Shown: positions 25,870-35,284, counted from the stretch's first letter. The stretch: DNA of 64,000 bases from Thalassobaculum sp. OXR-137 (GCF_034377285.1 NZ_CP139715.1:1-64000), one strand, 5' to 3'. Notes: generated by a model not told the origin, from the sequence alone. Program-made: numbers and translations.

Positions 25870-27570
25870 ATGAAGCTTCAGGAGGTCTCCGCCGTAGAAT
25901 CGAGCGATGACGACCGGCACTGGTGGCGCGGTGCCATCATCTACGAGGTCTATGTCCGCAGCTTCCGGGATAGCAACGGCGACGGAATCGGCGATCTAGC
26001 CGGCGTTCTGGAGAAGATCGATCACATCGCGTCGCTGGGAGTCGATGCCGTCTGGCTCTCACCCTTCTACAAGTCGCCGCAGAAGGACTATGGCTACGAC
26101 ATCTCGGATTTCCGACTGGTCGACCCGAGCGCCGGCACCATGGAGGACTTCCTGCGCCTGCGCGACGCGGTGCACGAGCGCGGCATGCGTCTGCTGCTGG
26201 ATTTCGTGCCCTGCCACACCTCCGACCAGCACCCCTGGTTCGAGGAAAGCCGGTCGAGCCGGGACAATCCCAAGGCCGACTGGTACGTCTGGGCCGACCA
26301 GAAGGCGGATGGCTGCCCGCCCAACAACTGGCTGTCCTCCTTCGGCGGAACCGCCTGGACCTGGGAGCCCCGGCGCTCGCAATACTACTACCACCCGTTC
26401 CTGACCGAGCAACCGGCCCTGAACCTCCACAACGAGGAGGTCCTCGATCACATCATCCAGGAAATGGAGTACTGGTGCTCGCAGGGAGTGGACGGCTTCC
26501 GGATCGATGCGGTCCAGTGCCTGTCCTGGGACCGGGATCTACGCGACAACCCGCCGGTCGGACGCGAGGGTACGCACGTGATGTTCGGCGGGGGCCCGAC
26601 CAATCCCTTCGCCCGGCAGCACCACCTTTTCGACCGCAACGCCGAGGGCACCGAGGAGATCCTCGGACGGTTCCGTCAGTTCGCGGATGAGAGCGGCTGC
26701 ATTCTCATCGGCGAGCTGGCGGATATCGACACCCCTCTGACCGCGCCGGACTTCACGGCCCGGGGACGCCGACTGCATGCGGTCTACGATTTCAATCTGA
26801 TCAACTGTCGCTCCGACGTGGAAACCCTGACCGACCAGCTGCGCCGACGAGAGGAGCTGATGGGGTCGAGCTGGGTCTACAACGTGTTCACCAATCACGA
26901 CTCCACCCGGGCGGTAAGCAACCTCACCCATTTCGCCGTTGACGACTATCCGCTGCAGGCCGCCAAGCTTCTTCTGTTCATGCAGCTCACCCTGAAGGGC
27001 GGCTGCATCCTCTACCAAGGCGAGGAGCTCGGCCTGCCCCACCCTGAATTGGAATACGAGGACATCGTCGATCCCTGGGCCAAGGCGTTCTGGCCGACCT
27101 TCGACGGACGTGACGGCGCCCGGACTCCGATCCCGTGGGAGGGCGATGCACCGCAGGCCGGTTTCTCCGACGGCAAACCCTGGCTCAAGATTCCCGAAGA
27201 GCATCTGCCTTTCGCGGTGGACCGGCAGGAGGAGGAGCCCGACTCCGTCCTGAACTTCCTGCGGCAGCTGATCGCGTGGCGCCGGGACCAGCCGGCGCTG
27301 CGCTTCGGCGACGAGCAGATCTCCCGCTGGGAGCGGGCTCCGATCATCACCTGGCGACGGCGACATGCCGGCAGCGAGCTACGCGCGGTCGCCAATTTCG
27401 CCACCGATCAGGCTTTTCTCCCATTGGAGCAACACTGGCGGCCGATGCGCGTGCCAGGCGGCGTCTCGCGCCGACAGGAGCACGGCCTATCATTGGGGCC
27501 CCTAGGGTTTGCAGTTGTCACGAGGAACGGTCAGACAGGATCCAAGCCGCCTGCCTCCACCAAGACTTAG
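25870..27570 (+). CDS. Alpha-glucosidase-like protein, second GH13 copy
   Basis: A 566-residue paralogue of the preceding enzyme: HWWRGAIIYEVYVRSFRDSNGDGIGDL, GYDISDF, nucleophile in DGFRIDAVQ (Asp213), acid/base in GELAD and third acid in FTNHDSTR. The catalytic triad is intact, but the region around the third Asp (VFTNHDSTRAVSN) differs from the first copy (ALDNHDFSRAITR), so substrate choice may differ. An ATG after GAGAGGGG is chosen; a GTG one codon earlier is possible. It probably forms an operon with the first gene. Confidence 0.88.
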   Translation: MKLQEVSAVESSDDDRHWWRGAIIYEVYVRSFRDSNGDGIGDLAGVLEKIDHIASLGVDAVWLSPFYKSPQKDYGYDISDFRLVDPSAGTMEDFLRLRDAVHERGMRLLLDFVPCHTSDQHPWFEESRSSRDNPKADWYVWADQKADGCPPNNWLSSFGGTAWTWEPRRSQYYYHPFLTEQPALNLHNEEVLDHIIQEMEYWCSQGVDGFRIDAVQCLSWDRDLRDNPPVGREGTHVMFGGGPTNPFARQHHLFDRNAEGTEEILGRFRQFADESGCILIGELADIDTPLTAPDFTARGRRLHAVYDFNLINCRSDVETLTDQLRRREELMGSSWVYNVFTNHDSTRAVSNLTHFAVDDYPLQAAKLLLFMQLTLKGGCILYQGEELGLPHPELEYEDIVDPWAKAFWPTFDGRDGARTPIPWEGDAPQAGFSDGKPWLKIPEEHLPFAVDRQEEEPDSVLNFLRQLIAWRRDQPALRFGDEQISRWERAPIITWRRRHAGSELRAVANFATDQAFLPLEQHWRPMRVPGGVSRRQEHGLSLGPLGFAVVTRNGQTGSKPPASTKT

Positions 27571-27778
27571 CGGGGGAACCTTGAGGGGGCGACGGGCATG
27601 CTTCCTACTATCGGGAACCGCCAAAGCCATTCTTAGGAGTTGGATCGGTTCTGACGCTTCAACTTCGGATCGCTGGAGCTCCGATGAAAGTACGGAAATC
27701 CTGATCGTGGATCCCGATATGATCCTGACGATTCCGCCGAGATGATGGCTTACGGTGATGTCGGCGTCCGAAGCGTCC

Positions 27779-28597
27779 TCAGTCGAGGCTGCTCCGGGCT
27801 GCCCAGTTCCGCAGACCGTCCAGGAATCCGGCGGTGTTTGTCTCCCGATCCACATGCAGCCCCGAGAGCTCCTTCATGAAACCGCGATACCGCTCGAACC
27901 GGCTGGGGTCGTGCGCCAAACTCTCGGCTATCCAGACCATTGTATGCGGAATGCTGCTCTCGGTCCGCTCAGCGGAGTAGTAGACCGCGAGTGGAAAGGC
28001 CTTCAGCTGAAAGCAGAGGTTGGCAAGCTGCGGCAGAATCACGTCGTCATTGGCCCCGCGGTTCAGATCGTAGGATCGCACGAGCGCGGCAAAGCCTCGG
28101 CCCTTCACCACCGTCTGTGTCACATTCAGGACGAACGTGACGGAGAGGGTCAGTACAACCATCCCATTGACCGCTGCGACCATCGCGACGTTATCCCAAA
28201 ATGTGTTCGAGGCCTGAGCGTTCGATGCTCCCACCGTCGACAGGGCGCTCCCCACAAAGGCGAGTGTCTGCGCCCAGTCCGCCGGCGCATCCGTCTCCGA
28301 GACGACCACCGCGGGCGTGCCGCTGCGGAAGACCAGCAGCCATCCGGCACAGGTCATCGCTATCCAAAAGAGGGCGGTTACGCTCATGACCACGGGTCCG
28401 ACGGCCCGTCGAGCTACCGTGGCCGGGGCCCATCCCTTGGACCCGGCCACAGCAAGCCAGGCCAGCCTACTGACCCGTCGACTGAGAGGCCCCGCTCCGC
28501 TGCCGCCGATCGTAGTGTATGCAAAGTCGACGAGGGTAAGGATCAGAATGACCACGCCAGACACAGCCAATATGACGTCGCCTATCTCGGGCATCAA
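27779..28597 (-). CDS. Ion-channel-like membrane protein
   Basis: A 272-residue protein with four likely membrane helices. The centre reads LAFVGSALSTVGASNAQASNTFWDNVAMVAAVNGMVVLTLSVTFVLN, which has the pore-helix/inner-helix layout of two-TM potassium channels, but the selectivity filter TVGYG is replaced by TVGAS. A cytoplasmic tail of about 100 residues follows. Selectivity is therefore unknown. The start overlaps the stop of the upstream SDR gene by 4 bases (ATGA). Confidence 0.6.
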   Translation of the reverse strand: MMPEIGDVILAVSGVVILILTLVDFAYTTIGGSGAGPLSRRVSRLAWLAVAGSKGWAPATVARRAVGPVVMSVTALFWIAMTCAGWLLVFRSGTPAVVVSETDAPADWAQTLAFVGSALSTVGASNAQASNTFWDNVAMVAAVNGMVVLTLSVTFVLNVTQTVVKGRGFAALVRSYDLNRGANDDVILPQLANLCFQLKAFPLAVYYSAERTESSIPHTMVWIAESLAHDPSRFERYRGFMKELSGLHVDRETNTAGFLDGLRNWAARSSLD

Positions 28598-29373
28598 TTC
28601 GGGCCCTGTCGATGGTGATTTCTCATGTCTGGCTGTCCGTTGCTAGCAGAGAGCCCGCCATCCACGGGAAGGGCCACACCGTTGATGTAGGAAGCTTCCG
28701 GTCCAGCGAGCCAAAGGACCGCCGCGGCGACCTCTTCCGGTTCCCCAATTCGCCGCAGCGGTATCGAGCCGGTGACCCGTTCGTAGAGTTCCGCATCTCT
28801 CTCCACCGGTTCCGCGTTCGGCGATTTGATTAGTGTCGGGCAAACAGAGTTCACCCGGACCCCGTGAGGGCCGAGTTCCAGCGCGAGAGAATTTGTCAGC
28901 TGCAACGCCGCGCCTTTCGCAGCGTCATAGGCAGGCATGCCCGGATCACCCCCTAGGGCTGCGATCGAGGTCGTATTGACGACGCAGCCGCGGGCAGCCA
29001 TCAATGCGGCCCGCGCCGCTCTGATCAGGAAGTAGATGCCATGGACATCGGCATCGAAATGCGCCCGCCATTCGTCCGGTGTGATATCCGATCGGGGACC
29101 CTGGACTGGAAACCCGGCATTGTAGGAAACAATATCGATCCCACCCAGGGCCGCTTGGCACCGGCTGACCGCGTTCTCTGCAGCAACGGGATCGCCCAGA
29201 TCGCAAGGGATGATCGCAGATGATTGCCGTCCGATTTCCTCAGGTATCGGAGAGCCCGGCTTGTCGATCAGGGCGAGACGCGCATTCTCCTTAGCGAACA
29301 TGAGAGCAACGGCGGCTCCGATACCTGAAGCGGCACCGGTGACCAGAACAGCCTTATCGTCAAAACGCGCCAC
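28594..29373 (-). CDS. SDR-family oxidoreductase
   Basis: A 259-residue short-chain dehydrogenase: nucleotide motif TGAASGIG (residues 12-19), NAG (85-87), catalytic Ser136, Tyr149 and Lys153 (YDAAK), and the C-terminal PVDGG. The classical SDR layout is complete. An acidic residue after beta-2 (ALIDKPG) favours NAD over NADP. It is translationally coupled to the ion-channel-like gene; the substrate is unknown. Confidence 0.9.
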   Translation of the reverse strand: MARFDDKAVLVTGAASGIGAAVALMFAKENARLALIDKPGSPIPEEIGRQSSAIIPCDLGDPVAAENAVSRCQAALGGIDIVSYNAGFPVQGPRSDITPDEWRAHFDADVHGIYFLIRAARAALMAARGCVVNTTSIAALGGDPGMPAYDAAKGAALQLTNSLALELGPHGVRVNSVCPTLIKSPNAEPVERDAELYERVTGSIPLRRIGEPEEVAAAVLWLAGPEASYINGVALPVDGGLSASNGQPDMRNHHRQGPN

Positions 29374-29661
29374 ATCCTCCTCCGCGTTGATCCGGGGTTC
29401 TGCTCGCCTCTAGACAACGGGCCTTGTCCCGCTCGGTTCCGGGAAACGGGGACGGACGGAGCTGGCCATTTTGAATGGCGTGCCAGCCAACTCCCGCTTT
29501 GTCCTCCCGGCTTCTGCAACGAGTCAGAGAACGCGACCATCATTCCTGCGCTTACGGTCTGCAGGAAGACTCAGGCCTGCTTCCACACCCCTCGACACGA
29601 ACACGCATTGCCTCATCGAAAGGGTCTCTAGCTGACGATTGGGAGCTGTTCATGTCGGGGC

Positions 29662-30990
29662 TTACGGAGAAGACATCAGCGTCAAACGGCGAGGGGGTGA
29701 CACAAACCTTAAGCGGGCCATCGGTCCCGGCTTGCTTCTGCTTCCTCTAGCTCCGCACAGCTCGTCCCACTGCGCCATGCCGATTGCCACGGGTGGCTCG
29801 ACGCGGCTTCGATCAAGCGCGAACTCATGACCAGCGGGGTCGCGAGAGAGATCGCCGCAGCCGACAAGAACAAGCTCTCCAGACCGAATGCGCCGCCCCC
29901 CCCAGCCGGCCGCGACCGGGCCTAAGATGCTTCCGAGTGCGACACCAATCAGTACGGCCGTGAAGCTTACCGAAGGGATTTGCGGGAAGAGGCGCACGCT
30001 CCAGAACGAGAGTATCGCACTGGTCATCATCACCACTATTCCCTGAAGTACGGCTGACAGCATGATAGCGCTCCCCTGCCCAGGCGCCAGAGCGAGCGCG
30101 GCATGCGAAGCCGCGGCAGCCACAAACACGACCCGGACGAGGCTGACGAGCCCAATGCGGTTCTCGATCTCGCCTGTCGCAACTCCAACCAGTCCGGCGA
30201 TCCCAAAGCCAATGAAAATCATCGGCGCCGCGCTGTCCAACGAACCGAATGCTAGCGCACCCGATGATGTAGCGAGATCGACCGCGAAAGAGAGGTAGAC
30301 CGCGCTAGTCGCGCCGTAGGAAATGGCGGCGGTAGCCAAGGGAACGGTCTCGGCCCGCATCATGCTGCGCCAACCCGAGGCCGCGGCCGGAATGGGCCCT
30401 GAATGGCCTGCGACCGGCCGCAGTGCGGCGAGGTTCACCGCCGTCATTATCAGCGCCCCTACCGCGAAGGCGCCCCACGCGAACCGCCAGCCGAGGCCGG
30501 TGATCGCCACCACCAGGGCCAACGCGCCGGCCACGGCGACACCGACAGTCGTACCGGTACTGATGATCGACAGTGTTCTGGTACGATGGCTTTGATCCAC
30601 AAGCCGCTCGGCGGCGTTGTTGTAGGGAGTCCAGGCGAATCCCGCGCTCGACGTCGCCAGCATCACGCCCGCAGCAAGCGTCGCGACGCTGCCGGCAATC
30701 GAAACCAGCACGAAGCCGGTCGCTGCAGCGAGGCCGCCGACCAGAACGGGCAAACGCGGACCGAAGCGGCTCAGCAGCAGCCCCGCAATCGGCAGCGCCA
30801 GCAGGAATCCCGAAAAGGCCATAGTGGCGATCACGCCGGCGGTCGCGGTATCGAGTTGGAAGCTCTCGCGGAAGGCGGGTAGGAACAGCCCGAAACCCAT
30901 GCGCCCCGGCCCGAAGGTGATCGCGGTCGCCAGAAAGCCGGCAGCGGGAAACGCTACCCGCACTATTATGTCCCGCACGAGACTGGTCAT
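29662..30990 (-). pseudogene. MFS transporter with apparent frameshift in poly-C tract
   Basis: A major facilitator protein with about twelve helices (MTSLVRDIIVRVAFPAAGF at the start). The conserved membrane sequence continues to GPVAAGW, then turns into a charged, non-membrane tail. At this point lies a run of eight C (29896-29903 on the plus strand). Reading it with seven restores GGGAFGLESLFLSAAAISLATPLVMSSRL, a normal last membrane helix. So the last helix is lost by a one-base insertion; a sequencing error or slippage-based switching are alternatives. The start chosen is the internal ATG; a GTG ten codons earlier lacks a ribosome site. Confidence 0.7.
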
Positions 30991-31057
30991 GCCCCCCAAG
31001 TGGGCACCTGCTCCAGCCACCTAAAGGGGGACGCCGTGCAGGAAAGGCGGAGATTTT

Positions 31058-31192
31058 CGGCCGACTGCCTGCCCTGAAGGCGTCAAACCGCTCGGCCTAG
31101 AGCCGCTTCAGGGTGCACTCGGCCATGATGCTCCTGGCGGAGTTGCCCGTGCAGAGAGACAACACGTTGTAACGCGACTGGCCCGTCATCAT
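31058..31192 (-). pseudogene. arsC remnant (LMW-phosphatase-type arsenate reductase)
   Basis: Overlapping the arsR stop by 4 bases, the frame reads MMTGQSRYNVLSLCTGNSAR then SIMAECTLKRL, with the complete CxxxxxR phosphatase/arsenate-binding loop, followed by an in-frame TAG at 31097-31099. It continues AERFDAFRAGSRP, again matching arsenate reductases, before homology ends. The gene is thus broken twice: nonsense and truncation. It explains why arsenate handling here must rest on GAPDH and ArsJ. Confidence 0.8.
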
Positions 31193-31539
31193 TCCACTCC
31201 CTCTCCGCAAGCGGGTATCGGCATACCGGTGACCAGGGAACCGCAGACTTCCGGGTGACCGTCGCAACAGTCCTCCGTCAGATAAGCGATCAGCTTCCGC
31301 ATGCCCTCCAGGTCCACCGCGTAGAAGACGTTTCGGTGAACCCGCCAGGACCTCAGCAGACCGGCACGTTCCATCTGGGTCAGATGGAAGGACGCACTGG
31401 ACCTGCTGATCCCGACGCGGTCTCCGATCTCTCCGGCAGGCAACCCGGACGGGCCGCGTTTCATAAGCAGCTTGAAGACCCGCATCCGATGCTGATGGGC
31501 CATTCCAAGCAGGGCTTCTATCGCTTGTGCTTCTCTCAT
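31189..31539 (-). CDS. arsR: ArsR-family regulator
   Basis: A 116-residue winged-helix repressor: ALLGMAHQHRMRVFKLL, recognition helix GDRVGISRSSASFHLTQMERAGLL, and a Cys-rich C-terminus (DCCDGHPEVCG, plus a later Cys) that could bind arsenite. The start codon adjoins a palindromic operator; an upstream in-frame extension would run through it and is rejected. It probably controls both its own message with the arsC remnant and the divergent GAPDH-arsJ pair. Confidence 0.88.
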   Translation of the reverse strand: MREAQAIEALLGMAHQHRMRVFKLLMKRGPSGLPAGEIGDRVGISRSSASFHLTQMERAGLLRSWRVHRNVFYAVDLEGMRKLIAYLTEDCCDGHPEVCGSLVTGMPIPACGEGVE

Positions 31540-31555
31540 TACAAAGATATTTGTA
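31540..31555. promoter_or_regulatory. ArsR operator candidate
   Basis: TACAAA-GATA-TTTGTA, a perfect 6-bp inverted repeat, begins one base beyond the arsR start codon in the spacer shared with the divergent GAPDH gene. This is the typical place and A/T-rich character of ArsR-type sites. Confidence 0.55.
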
Positions 31556-31631
31556 TCGTTGGATTGAGGATGTGTCCACTCCCAGATCGCCCGATTTGAT
31601 CCGCTCCATCTGATCGCAGGAGGTTCAACAA

Positions 31632-32642
31632 ATGCCCGCACGCGTTGCCATCAACGGAATGGGCCGCATGGGACTGCTCGGGGTCCGGGCCGGAATCGGA
31701 AACCCGGCCTTCGAGATCGTGGCGATGAACGAAACCTCGGGTGGTGCGGAGGTTGTTGCCCACCTGCTGGAGTTCGACAGCGTTCATGGTCGCTGGCCCG
31801 TTCCGGTGGACCATGACGCAGGCAAGGTGATCATCGACGGAAAATCGATCCCGATCACCGACGCGGCATCACCGGCTGAGGTACCCTGGACCGGCGACGA
31901 CATCGACATCGTCCTGGAATGCACCGGCAAGTTCAAATCGGTGGACAGCCTGAAGCCCTATTTCGACCGAGGGATCAGGCAGGTCATCGTCTCGGCCCCG
32001 GTAAAGGACGCCACGGTCCTGAACATCGTGATGGGCGTGAACGACCATCTGTACGATCCGGTCAGGCACGATGTTATTACCGCCGCATCCTGCACCACGA
32101 ACTGCCTCGCCCCCGTCGTGAAGGTGATCCACGAGGGTCTGGGAATCACCCGCGGGACGATGACGACGATCCACGACGTGACGAATACGCAGGTCCTGGT
32201 CGACCGCCCGAAGACAGACCTCCGCCGGGCCCGGTCCGCCCTCAACTCGCTGATCCCCACATCGACCGGCTCGGCCACCGCCATCACGCTGATCTATCCG
32301 GAACTCGAGGGGAAGCTGAACGGCCATGCCGTCCGCGTTCCCCTGCTCAACGCCTCGCTTACCGATTGCGTCTTCGAGGTCTCGCGGGACACGAGTGCGG
32401 AAGAGGTGAACGGCCTGTTCCGGGACGCGGCGGCGGGTCCTTTGCAAGGCATCCTCGGCTACGAGGAGCGTCCCCTTGTCTCCAGCGACTACGTCAACGA
32501 TCCCCGCTCCGGCATCGTCGACGCCCCCTCCACCATGGTGGTCGACCGGCGGATGGTGAAGGTCTACGCCTGGTACGACAACGAGTGGGGCTACATGAAC
32601 CGCATGATGGAGCTGACGGCCAAGATCGCCCGCTCGCTGTGA
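31632..32642 (+). CDS. ArsJ-associated glyceraldehyde-3-phosphate dehydrogenase
   Basis: A 336-residue GAPDH with the NAD fold ([10 protein letters not shown]), catalytic Cys154 in [10 protein letters not shown], His181 in TTIHDVT and the C-terminal [12 protein letters not shown]. It is complete and catalytically plausible. Its position between arsR and arsJ identifies it as the dedicated copy that uses arsenate in place of phosphate to make 1-arseno-3-phosphoglycerate, which ArsJ exports (established for gapdh-arsJ pairs). An AGGAGG-like site precedes the ATG. Confidence 0.93.
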   Translation: MPARVAINGMGRMGLLGVRAGIGNPAFEIVAMNETSGGAEVVAHLLEFDSVHGRWPVPVDHDAGKVIIDGKSIPITDAASPAEVPWTGDDIDIVLECTGKFKSVDSLKPYFDRGIRQVIVSAPVKDATVLNIVMGVNDHLYDPVRHDVITAASCTTNCLAPVVKVIHEGLGITRGTMTTIHDVTNTQVLVDRPKTDLRRARSALNSLIPTSTGSATAITLIYPELEGKLNGHAVRVPLLNASLTDCVFEVSRDTSAEEVNGLFRDAAAGPLQGILGYEERPLVSSDYVNDPRSGIVDAPSTMVVDRRMVKVYAWYDNEWGYMNRMMELTAKIARSL

Positions 32643-32658
32643 TGGCCTGGAGCCCGCG

Positions 32659-33924
32659 ATGACCAACCTGAAGGACTATGCCACGGTCACCGCCGCCTAT
32701 TGGGGGTTCACCCTGACGGACGGTGCTTTGCGGATGCTGGTGCTTCTGCACTTCCACCGACTAGGCTACGCGCCCCTCGACATCGCGATCCTGTTTCTCC
32801 TCTACGAGGCGATGGGCGTGGTCACCAACTTCGTCGGCGGCTGGGTGGGGTCACGCTTCGGGCTTCGGATCACCCTGTTCGTCGGGCTTGCCGTCCAGAT
32901 CGTCGCGTTGGTCATGCTCTCCCTGCTCGACCCCGGCTGGGTCGCCGCGATGTCGGTGGCCTATGTCATGACGGCCCAGGCCCTGTCCGGCATCGCCAAG
33001 GACCTCACCAAGATGAGTTCCAAATCGGCGGTGAAGCTGGTCGTCGCGTCCGGGGACCAGGGTGGGCTCTTCAAGTGGGTCGCGGTGCTGACCGGCTCGA
33101 AGAACGCCTTGAAGGGTGTGGGCTTCCTGTTGGGCGGCGTGATGCTCCAGACACTCGGCTTCGTGTGGTCCCTATGGGCAATGGCCGCTGGGCTCGGCAT
33201 TGTGCTAACGGCCGCCCTGATCCTGGTGCGAGCCGATCTCGGTCGTGCCAAGGAGAAGGTGAAGGGCCGGGAGCTGTTCTCCAAGACCCGCGAGATCAAC
33301 ATCCTGTCGGCCGCCCGCGTGTTTCTCTTCGCCTCGCGAGATGTCTGGTTCGGCGTCGGTGTTCCGATCTTTCTGTACGACCAGCTTGGATGGACCTTTG
33401 ATCAGGTCGGGGCCTTCATGGCCGTTTGGGTGATCGGCTACGGCATGGTGCAGGCGGTCGCACCACGGATGCTGGGTCGAGATGCAGCGTCCAGAGCCCC
33501 CGGCCTCGCAAAGGTCTGGGGAGCATGTCTGGCGATCATTCCCGCCCTACTCGCCGCAGCGATGATGCCATCCAGCCTTGCGACCGTATCGGACGTCACC
33601 GGCTGGGCACTTCCTGCGGGAATCCATTCGTGGGTGCTGATCGGTGGTCTGATGCTGTTCGGCGTCGTCTTCGCCCTGAACTCGTCGATCCACTCCTACC
33701 TGATCGTGGCCTATTCCGACGCCGACAAGGTCGCGCTGAACGTTGGGTTCTACTATATGGCCAACGCGATCGGCCGGTTCGGAGGGACACTCCTGTCAGG
33801 CTTGCTCTACCAGTTCGCTGGGCTTCCGGGTGCACTGTGGATGTCGGCTGGTCTGTTGGCGTTGACGGTCGCGATCACGCTGGCATTGCCACCAAGGCCA
33901 ACCCTCGCACCACTGCCAATCTAA
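32659..33924 (+). CDS. arsJ: Organoarsenical efflux MFS transporter ArsJ
   Basis: A 421-residue MFS protein with about 12 helices. Recognisable ArsJ features: YATVTAAYWGFTLTDGALRMLVLLHFH at the start, DLTKMSSKSAVK and a long loop before the second half, and AYSDADKVALNVGFYYMANA. It expels 1-arseno-3-phosphoglycerate, which then breaks down outside the cell to arsenate. The gene starts 16 bases after the GAPDH stop, so both form one operon. Confidence 0.93.
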   Translation: MTNLKDYATVTAAYWGFTLTDGALRMLVLLHFHRLGYAPLDIAILFLLYEAMGVVTNFVGGWVGSRFGLRITLFVGLAVQIVALVMLSLLDPGWVAAMSVAYVMTAQALSGIAKDLTKMSSKSAVKLVVASGDQGGLFKWVAVLTGSKNALKGVGFLLGGVMLQTLGFVWSLWAMAAGLGIVLTAALILVRADLGRAKEKVKGRELFSKTREINILSAARVFLFASRDVWFGVGVPIFLYDQLGWTFDQVGAFMAVWVIGYGMVQAVAPRMLGRDAASRAPGLAKVWGACLAIIPALLAAAMMPSSLATVSDVTGWALPAGIHSWVLIGGLMLFGVVFALNSSIHSYLIVAYSDADKVALNVGFYYMANAIGRFGGTLLSGLLYQFAGLPGALWMSAGLLALTVAITLALPPRPTLAPLPI

Positions 33925-33978
33925 TTGTGAGACGGCGTAGTCGGTCCGAAATCGAACTGTGATTTCGTCGTTCCGTTC

Positions 33979-34070
33979 GGCCCATAGCGGTCGTCGGACA
34001 GCACTGGAGCGTCCGACCCGTGGCAGTCATTAAACCGCTCTGGGTCGTCCGACCGAAAGCGGTCGTCCGC
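33979..34070. repeat. Cluster of degenerate CCCAAAGCGGTC motifs in intergenic region
   Basis: Between arsJ and the copper island (33925-34245, no gene) are copies of a motif close to GACCCAAAGCGGTCGTTC: CCCATAGCGGTCGTCGG near 33981, GACCGAAAGCGGTCGTCC at 34051-34068, and a reverse copy (GACCCAGAGCGGTTTA, reverse strand of about 34031-34046). Related copies lie at 22363-22380 and 40911-40971. No function is assigned. Confidence 0.5.
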
Positions 34071-34245
34071 GGTCTCCGATAATTCTTCACCTGAAGGCGA
34101 CATGACCACTCGCCCGGACACAGCTGGGAAACGGCCGTTATGGCTGTTGACCTTCCTGCAACTGGAGCCTTCATAAACCCCTTTGAGTTCAGGTTGGGGG
34201 CTTTGCTGTATATTCGTCTCCCATCGGACCAATGAGGGTCGACCA

Positions 34246-34653
34246 ATGAGGGTGTCCAGGAGCTTGAGCTGGAAATGTGAACGCGGCGTGAGGTGCGTTG
34301 GCGTCCTACTTTATGTGCTCATCGGCTTGGCTGCTCTCCTGCTGTCTCCCACTGAATCGGCAGCGCACTCGCTGCATGTCAGTGCTCCTGAAAGCAAGGG
34401 CGCGTCCGCCGTTTTCAGCACCGATGGCGCTGGCAATGAAGATCCGACAGACGTCGAAATCCGCTCGTCCCCGACCGGCCTGAGTGGCGGATGCTCGGTT
34501 GTCGGCCTCGACGCCCCGAGGCAGATTGCGCTTCCGCGCGTCATGACGATGGGCGAGCGGTTGCGCCCCTTAAGCATTGGGCCTGCCCGGGACATCGCCC
34601 TTACCCCTCCCTGTCCCCCGCCAACCCGAGAACGCCGCGTCACCCTCGACTGA
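34246..34653 (+). CDS. Hypothetical secreted/membrane-anchored protein
   Basis: A 135-residue protein with a signal-anchor (VRCVGVLLYVLIGLAALLLSPTESAAHS) and a disordered Ser/Pro-rich remainder. I do not recognise it. A 13-bp tandem repeat GACCAATGAGGGT (34227-34239, 34241-34253) covers its start; the first copy contains an ATG opening a five-codon frame that ends at ATGA on this start, a possible coupled mini-ORF. It precedes the copper-linked cytochrome gene. Confidence 0.45.
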   Translation: MRVSRSLSWKCERGVRCVGVLLYVLIGLAALLLSPTESAAHSLHVSAPESKGASAVFSTDGAGNEDPTDVEIRSSPTGLSGGCSVVGLDAPRQIALPRVMTMGERLRPLSIGPARDIALTPPCPPPTRERRVTLD

Positions 34654-34687
34654 TCCTGAACGATCCGACGACGAACGGAGTTTGACG

Positions 34688-35284
34688 ATGAAGCGGAACA
34701 TGATTGCCGCGGTCGCCCTTGCGGCCGTAATCGGCGCTGGTGCCACCACCGCGATCGCCCATGGCGGTGCCACCGGCGTGGTGAAGGAGCGCATGGAAGC
34801 CATGGAGGCGCTCGGCGACGCCATGAAGGAGTTGACCGCGATGATGCGGGGCCAGCAGGACTACAGCCCCGACCGGGTGCGTACCCTCGCTGGCACCATC
34901 GACAGCCACAGCGGCGCGGCGATGACCAAGCTCTTCCCGAAGGACAGCCTTGACCACCCGTCCGAGGCGCTGCCGGCGATCTGGAGCGACTGGGACCGGT
35001 TCAGCGCCCTGTCCGCCCAGCTCTCCACCTACGCGCAGGCTCTCGCCGCCGCGGCCGACAATCACCGGCCGGCCGGCAGCGCCCCGGGCGGCATGATGGG
35101 CCAGGGGACGATGCAGGGTCAGGGGATGATGCATGGCCAGGGCATGATGGGCGGCGGCATGATGGGCGGTGGCCAGGGTCCGACCGCCGAGATGCTGGCG
35201 CAGATGCCGCCCGACGGGGTGTTCTTCCATCTGGCCGACACCTGCTCCGCCTGTCACCAGAGCTTCCGCAAAAAGCAGAACTGA
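34688..35284 (+). CDS. Cytochrome c' with Met-rich insert
   Basis: A 198-residue periplasmic protein: signal peptide (MKRNMIAAVALAAVIGAGATTAIA), a helical bundle starting GVVKERMEAMEALGDAMKELTAMMRG, and the heme site CSACH next to the C-terminus (TCSACHQSFRKKQN), the hallmark of cytochrome c'. Between the third and fourth helices, about residues 135-165, lies a Met/Gly/Gln-rich tract (GGMMGQGTMQGQGMMHGQGM and on), absent from typical family members and resembling copper-binding Met motifs. The start follows CGGAG. It overlaps the diheme cytochrome by one base. Confidence 0.85.
   Translation: MKRNMIAAVALAAVIGAGATTAIAHGGATGVVKERMEAMEALGDAMKELTAMMRGQQDYSPDRVRTLAGTIDSHSGAAMTKLFPKDSLDHPSEALPAIWSDWDRFSALSAQLSTYAQALAAAADNHRPAGSAPGGMMGQGTMQGQGMMHGQGMMGGGMMGGGQGPTAEMLAQMPPDGVFFHLADTCSACHQSFRKKQN

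Noticed and set aside
29374-29661. Possible small gene between the SDR and MFS genes
   Set aside because: Candidate frames have no ribosome site or recognisable composition; the stretch is probably the former MFS downstream region.
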